Shown in pieces: positions 58,291-64,000 of a DNA stretch of 64,000 bases. Numbering within the stretch: the first letter of the stretch is position 1; the number at the start of each line of letters is the position of its first letter. The stretch is from Anticarsia gemmatalis. Lineage: Eukaryota > Arthropoda > Insecta > Lepidoptera > Erebidae. The stretch spans positions 6,671,001 through 6,735,000 of the forward strand of contig NC_134769.1 in the NCBI RefSeq assembly GCF_050436995.1, read 5' to 3'. The translations under genes and the position numbers were made by a program. The notes below the pieces were generated by a model. The model saw nothing but the letters and a program-made list of their open reading frames with translations. It was not told where the DNA came from and did not search any database.

Positions 58291-59074
58291 CATTGACAAT
58301 AATGTAAAAAGTAGACATTTTCAAAATGGGTTTCAGAATTTTATGTCAAAAAGTTGGAGTATTTAAATAAATTTTACAATTTGGTGACTCAGTGAAATAT
58401 AGTGGATTAATATAAAATGCAAAATACTTTTAGTTTGGAGCTTAAAAATATCGATAGTTTATAGAAACAGGTGTTAAAAATAAATTAGTTTTTAGTTGTA
58501 TAAAATACTAGAATAGACAATAATTTTCGGCAAATTAAAACACACATATTTTCACTGTACTCGTATAATATTAAATCTGAATTAACAAAACACCTAAATT
58601 GCTTGACGTATCGGAGCCGCATTGCATAGACTAGAAAGGCTATTAAGTTAGGAATAACATTATAATTGATATCTAGCTCAATTGGCTTTGAAAACTCCAT
58701 AAGAATATTAAAGAAAATATATTTCACTATCGGCAAAAAGTACCAACAATTTTTACAAAACTTAGTAATTTACCTCGTAATCATAAGTGGTTACTGTTTT
58801 TTTTTTGTTAATTATTGTGCGAAGCCGTTATAATTATTTCTTATCATAATTACTCATTCACTGGTACTTTTTTCTTACAGTTAACTACTGTATGATTACG
58901 TTAATTCATACAAAGTCCAAAAGACATTCGTCTAAAAGTCCAACTCACCATACAATCAAACCATTTAATATCTCTCATAAAAAAAAACCTTGAAAAACGA
59001 AAACACCCACCAGTTAGGTGGCAAGTTTCATCAAAAACGTCCAAGCGTCCTTCAAATAGAAATAAAATAGCAAA

Positions 59075-59200
59075 ATGAGTAATAAAAGTTCATTTTTACG
59101 AGTCCGTGTCCGGCACAAACGGAGCGTAGCACAAAACGAAGACTACGACGGTTTAATTGGCACATCCTGGCCCGTGTTGCGATTACCGTTTTCAAACTAG
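59075..59200 (+). other. Small open frame of 41 codons in a GC-richer patch
   Basis: ATG at 59075 to TAG at 59198-59200 encodes MSNKSSFLRVRVRHKRS, a middle segment, and ends GTSWPVLRLPFSN. The patch is GC-richer than its flanks and not obviously a repeat. The length is within chance expectation. It could be a regulatory patch or a 5' UTR. I do not recognise the peptide. Confidence 0.2.
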
Positions 59201-59387
59201 ATGAAAACTGACACTGTTATTAAAATTATTTCTTTGTTTTCGCTTTAAATGTTAGAGTGAGAAATTGTTTTAGGTGTATTGTGTAGATTATTGACTCCTA
59301 ATTTACGAGTAGGTAACTTATTTAATACCCGGTTTTGTGTCCAAAGTTAACTTTCCTGGAAAAATGGTTTCCTGGAAAAAAGATAAC

Positions 59388-59465
59388 AGTCGTTAAGCCA
59401 TGTCAAAGGCCTTTCGGCGGCTTGAACAACTTTGACACTAGGTTGACCACTAACCATACGACACA
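59388..59465 (+). mobile_element. 5S-headed SINE fragment (tail)
   Basis: It reads 'gtcgttaagccatgtcaaag', 'gcctttcggcggcttgaaca' and 'actttgacactaggttgacc', then 'actaaccatacgac'. It is the inverse of 7665-7760. Confidence 0.6.
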
Positions 59466-59874
59466 GCATAAAAAAATATACAGTTGTTTCATCAACTTCA
59501 GACATAAAGACAAGTCAATAAAAAGAACAGTCTTCCTGCCTAGTGTTCAGTTTTAATTGTTCCTATAGTAGCCGTCGTTGTGATTCAAGTTTGTACACAT
59601 GAATATGCAGGAAGTAAGTTCTAATTGCATCGGCTTTCCCTTTCACTATGCAAATCGCAAATATTTGACATTTAAATACGTTATTTGATTTGTGAATTGA
59701 TTTGAATTTGTCTGGATTGGAAGTTATGTAGGAATGTTATATGACTGGAACGTTTATGTAAAATTGAGTTGTTACGTTTGTACTTGTTGCACTTAAAATT
59801 CAGGTAGAAGAAAACTGAAGTCCTTTTTGTCCAGCTGTTAATCTGTTACTGCCATTAATATGCTTACTGTCTTA

Positions 59875-59991
59875 CACCCAGTTTCTGAGTACATTTAGCG
59901 GTAGTTTATCTATTCAATAGCATTTTTTTGTATGACTTTTAACGCCATTGCATAGATAAACAGCCGCTTAATGTACCTCAGAAACTGGGGG
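59875..59991. mobile_element. PIF/Harbinger-like MITE, 117 bp
   Basis: The ends CACCCAGTTTCTGAG and CTCAGAAACTGGGGG are inverted repeats continuing through 'acatttagcggtagtttatc' and its inverse, nearly the whole element. TTA occurs on both sides (59872-59874 and 59992-59994). A 3-bp TTA/TWA duplication fits PIF/Harbinger. It has no coding sequence. An older copy is at 43321-43441. Confidence 0.78.
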
Positions 59992-60845
59992 TTACTAATA
60001 AACGTGTAGTTTAAATGGTTAAACAGAGTTATGTAATTTTCACTTTTATATTAGGTATTATAATTTCAAACTCAAACAAACCGTTATTATACTCTAATGA
60101 GTAGGCACTTTTATCCACTGTATGACAGAAAAAAAATACGCAAACGTAACGCACACTACATACTATCCCCGTGTACCTTAGAATAGATCTTTAAAAATAT
60201 TACTGTTTTAAAAAGGCACATGTTTTAATCTTTTACACGCGAGATGTGCCCTTTTGGAAATAGCATATACAATGTTATAATCCTGAATAGTAGTTATTCA
60301 GAGTGTATTGACCGTAGTAACTTAATATCAGCTACATAATTGAACGCGAGTTATTCTCGGCTAAATGCGAGCTGGCGACACTGAGTTTAGTTTTATTTTC
60401 ACTTGGCAATACTAATTAATATTCGCGTGAATGTATGTGACAGGAATTTTGATACAACGTGAAAGTAAGGGAAAATGGCTGAATGAGAACGAAGTTTGGC
60501 TGTTGATTGAATAGGTGTTCAGTTTAATTCCTAAATTGAACTGAATATTATATTTTGGAGTTTTATTTTAAAAATAAAGTATAAGGTGGTGTAGAATTTA
60601 AAATTTGCAGAGCAAATATTATTTGTATTAGTATCATGCTCTACAGTATCAGGAATCTAGAAAATCATTGTTATCATTACGATCAGGCAAGGCTTTTTTC
60701 ATCAAGTTGTACTGTTATGTGTCACTATTGTGTATCAAATCTTGCAAACACATTGTGATTGTACATAAATTTCATAGCATTTTTACCCAAAAACCGATCC
60801 TTATGTGAAAACACAAACATGTGAGATCAAAAACAATAATATCAT

Positions 60846-60985
60846 AACTTTTAAACTCTTGCGTTGCATGCTTAATATACAATAGGATACTTACGCAGGC
60901 TGCGACCACGGCGAGTGCAACCTGCACCGAAACGTTAGGCATTTTAAGTTAAAATGCGTGTTCGCTGTAATTACCGTATACTATT
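60846..60985. mobile_element. MITE-like repeat with GCGTTGCATG terminus, second copy
   Basis: The left end is cttttaaactcttgcgttgc then atgcttaatatacaata. The middle, inverted relative to 45475, has 'gcaacctgcaccgaaacgtt', 'aggcattttaagttaaaatg' and 'cgtgttcgc'. It also carries a 'ggctgcgaccacggcgagtg' insert not present at 45.5 kb. Confidence 0.5.
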
Positions 60986-60989
60986 ACAA

Positions 60990-62260
60990 AGACAATAATA
61001 TATTTTTAAAACAAGATAAAATCGTAATATCTCAAATTACAATAGTTCATCCGCTACCAACACATGTATTCTTCAATATCATAACGCTATAGCACAATAG
61101 GACTCAACACAATCGACAAACCGACATCTGCGTTCATATTTCATAAAAACCAAAACTAATAAAGGGTATTTAGCTCCAAAAATAAGCTTTTAAACAAATA
61201 CCTATTACCTACTACCTTATCGCCAAAACACACCTTATCCTTTTAGCAATAAGTTTGAAAATCGCTTGTCAAAACTATAAAATTAATTTGGTAATTATTA
61301 CAAACTGCAAATATGCAGCTGAAATGAATCTTATTGTATAAACTTAAGGTTGATTTTTGAGTTTGTCAACCGCAAAATTAAGTTGGTAATCTTCCCCTTG
61401 TACAAACCATGATTAATCAGTGGGCATCATAAAAATATGATATTCCATACAATTTTGGGTACACCCCTTGTTCTATTGTTGTACGGTTTAGTAGTTTAAG
61501 GGTTTGTAAATACCACCCCTATGTGGGGTTGGGTTTCAATTGAAACTATTTATGGGTGTGTTTATTTCTGGGTAGGTTTAATACTGCTGCGATATTATTT
61601 TTACTGATAACATCGTAACGGAACAGTGATAGCTTTGTTAATTTTGCAATAATTTTAAAAACATATGAAAAAAAAATATCACTTGAATTATAGATTATTC
61701 TGGTTATATAGTGTATGATAACTGGCAACAGCCTGAGCCAAAAATGTATTCGTTTAGCCTTGTAAGTGGAGTTCCTTTCACAGTTTTATGGGATAAGAAG
61801 ACTGGCGATTGAATAGCTTTGTACAAGGCCGTAAGCTAATCATCAAGACACAGACCTGTGCCATTGAGTAGTTTCTATAGATTTCCATTCATAAAAGTAT
61901 TATATCTGTAGTTCAATAAAAATAAAACAACCCTATGTTTAACAAACACCCCAGTTCTTAGCACAAAAGATACAAGCAAAGACTGTGTTCGACTTCCCTC
62001 ATAATTCCCAACACACATAATTCTCTCAACAAAAACAAAAAGATCAGTAATCCGATATAATTCTTGTAACTTTACAAAAGATAGAAACAACGTAATATAC
62101 GTGAGCCGCGTGTCCCTCATATATCGAAAGTATTGAGACAAAGTTGCCGAACAACTGGCAACAGGGCTATCATTCTGACAATATGAATGCTTTTTATAAG
62201 GTTTTGGGACTACTAACAGCGGGAAGCGACAGCGGTTTTATTTTCATAGATACACATCTT
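60990..62260. other. No gene seen; AT-rich
   Basis: No exon, RNA gene or repeat that I can support. Confidence 0.4.
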
Positions 62261-62267
62261 CATAATA

Positions 62268-62365
62268 TCACGATTCACGCTCTTTTCCCAGTGGTAGGCA
62301 GAGACCAAAAGACGCCACTTGGAACGATTCTTACAAAATTCCTTTGCCTCATTCACATCCATGTT
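62268..62365 (-). mobile_element. LINE 3'-end fragment (DRSKW family)
   Basis: On the minus strand the codons read MDVNEAKEFCKNRSKW, then RLLVSAYHWEKSV and stop. This is the best-preserved copy of the short ORF2 C-terminus seen also at 9795, 20165 and 31850. Confidence 0.65.
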
Positions 62366-62756
62366 TGTTTCTTCAATTTACTATTTTTGCAATCTACTGA
62401 ATACAAGTAAAAATAGTAGAAAAGTGAATTAGATTTTTTTAATAGATAAACGTTGCCCAAATGACAGGCAAAATTTGGTACACGGAGATGAGATATTAAT
62501 AAGACAGCAACACTCGGCTCACGTGAATACTTTTACTTAAATCATAAAATATTGTGTTAGCCTTACGAACACTGAACGTGCCATGCCAGACTTTGTGTCA
62601 ATTATTTTTCTCCAATTAATCATTACCCGCTCTTCGCTCTGCTATCCGCTATCACTCAGACCCATACCTCTACAAATAGCTTAGTAACACAGGGAAAGTA
62701 AACAGGAAGCGGTTGAAATTTGAAGTTGAAGGGGATGCTGCGTCACGTGCAATCAT

Positions 62757-62804
62757 CGTGGCGTGCCGTGGCGTGTCGTGGTGTGCCGTGGCGAACCGTG
62801 GCTA
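62757..62804 (+). repeat. Decamer minisatellite CGTGGCGTGC, about 4.6 copies
   Basis: The units are cgtggcgtgc, cgtggcgtgt, cgtggtgtgc, cgtggcgaac and a partial cgtggct. It is GC-rich in an AT-rich region, with a CACGTG E-box immediately upstream (62744-62749). Confidence 0.8.
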
Positions 62805-64000
62805 AATTGCATACGAACGAATATGTCGACCACGAAATTATCATTGACAGGGGTGGCCGCCATCTTTGGGATGCAATTCGGTTGTGTATTGGTTTTGTTG
62901 TTTACGTTTTTAATAAAATTGAAGACAGTATGTTTGAAGTCTACCTACAAGGGAAATGGTAGGAGTGTATTGTATTTTTGAAAGTTTACCTTTCAAGGGA
63001 CATATGTAATTTAAGATTAACTTTTTCATTACAGACAGACTGTAGTTTTCTGAATATGAGTACTAGCATCATGTCAATTTATGTTTAAATTACTCATCCT
63101 AGAATCTAATAAAGAAAAAAGCAATGTGTATCATCGAATTTCCTTTTGTAGCACACATTAAAATAAGACAATCTTTTAAAACAGTCACGTTAAATACAGG
63201 ATTTAAAAATAAAGTATCCAATTTGTTTATAGTTACAAATGTTGTTTTAATCATTATTATACTCCCTAAATCCTCGTATTCACAAAGCACTATTCACCAA
63301 AATATATATTCAACATCTTTACTAGCATATTTTAAATCGTATGTATAACAAGCAAATAAACGGCCATAACTATCAAAACGGGAACACTAAACACTAGCTG
63401 AAACTTTCAGTCATACGTGGTGTAGTAACAGAGATAATTCAGGTTTAGCTTGAGAAGCGCAAAGAACGTTGGAATCGGGTAAAGCTGGTATCCAAGACCT
63501 GCGGAATGATGACATACGTTCAATGCGTGGAGTAAATTCGCTAGAAGTGAGCCGAGGTCGCAGTGTGAGCGGAAGCGATTTTGTTGTGACAAACTTATGA
63601 TGAAAGTGTGGAAGTCGTTTTACAAATCATCGTATTATTAAAGCTTGTTATATTTTATAGACAGGTGTATTATTTCAATAGAAGTATTCCTTTTGATTTG
63701 TTAAAATCTTTGCTTCGTTACTTTTGATGGGAGTTTTGGATTAAGATTTTTAGGTCCGAACTCAATTTAATAATATCTTTGATTTATAAATTTTTAACTT
63801 TGCTTCTTACTGTCAAACTGAAATTTGTATGTTTAACAACATGGCTAGATATACCATGCTGGTGATAATTAATATAATAGTGAAGGCAGGAGACTGAATT
63901 ATAAATGAAAATGTATGATACAATTCTTACGTAAACTACATTCTTTACCGATCTATCATTATGTTCATCCAGCATCTTTCTAATCCGCTACCTCTCATCA
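62805..64000. other. No gene seen
   Basis: The stretch is AT-rich except for a mixed-composition patch at 63440-63580 (gagccgaggtcgcagtgtga). I found no exon there in either strand and no repeat match within the window. Confidence 0.35.

Noticed and set aside
1..64000. CRISPR array, bacterial operon or organelle DNA
   Set aside because: No regularly spaced identical repeats, no tight gene clusters, and the repeat content is that of an insect nuclear genome.

Overview
The window looks like nuclear DNA from a moth or butterfly (Lepidoptera), possibly a noctuid. The DNA is AT-rich, almost empty of long open frames, and densely filled with repeats I associate with that group: non-autonomous Helitrons that start TC, end CTAG and sit between A and T; tRNA-headed SINEs; 3' ends of LINEs; short inverted-repeat MITEs; and a mariner remnant. 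Family assignments come from recognition by eye, not a database search. There is no sign of prokaryotic organisation: no operons, no rRNA genes, no CRISPR.

Only one convincing protein-coding piece is visible, an exon on the minus strand at 15322-15585. It is open from a good splice acceptor to a good donor. It encodes a basic N-terminus, a hydrophobic signal-peptide-like stretch and the start of a secreted chain. A GC-richer, promoter-like patch at about 19390-19510 followed (minus strand) by UTR-like sequence and a possible donor at 19250 may be its non-coding first exon. If so, 15586-19249 is intron 1, and 1-15321 is a downstream intron or 3' part of the same gene. I do not recognise the protein.

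From 1 to 15 kb the main features are a complete 999-bp hAT-type element with 8-bp target duplications and clustered subterminal repeats (1928-2926), SINEs, two intact Helitrons close together (8361-8553 and 8931-9154), a 5S-rRNA-like SINE (7635-7915) and a longer Helitron with a GC-rich core (about 11040-11916). From 15 to 30 kb come the exon, a 490-bp element with roughly 90-bp inverted repeats and GC-rich internal hairpins (17215-17704), four further Helitrons with recognisable ends, several LINE 3' ends, and a degenerate repeat cluster at 24.4 kb. From 30 to 64 kb I see no supported gene. The region holds a LINE ORF2 C-terminal relic with a pentanucleotide tail (41757-42400), an internally deleted mariner nested in an older repeat (47974-48161), a SINE with a perfect 13-bp target duplication (49946-50310), a pair of inverted SINEs (52250-52890), paired CRE palindromes at 57.4 kb, and a PIF/Harbinger-like MITE (59875-59991).

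The repeats are almost all non-autonomous. They would depend on transposases, replicases or reverse transcriptases encoded elsewhere in the genome. No complete transposase or reverse transcriptase is present here.
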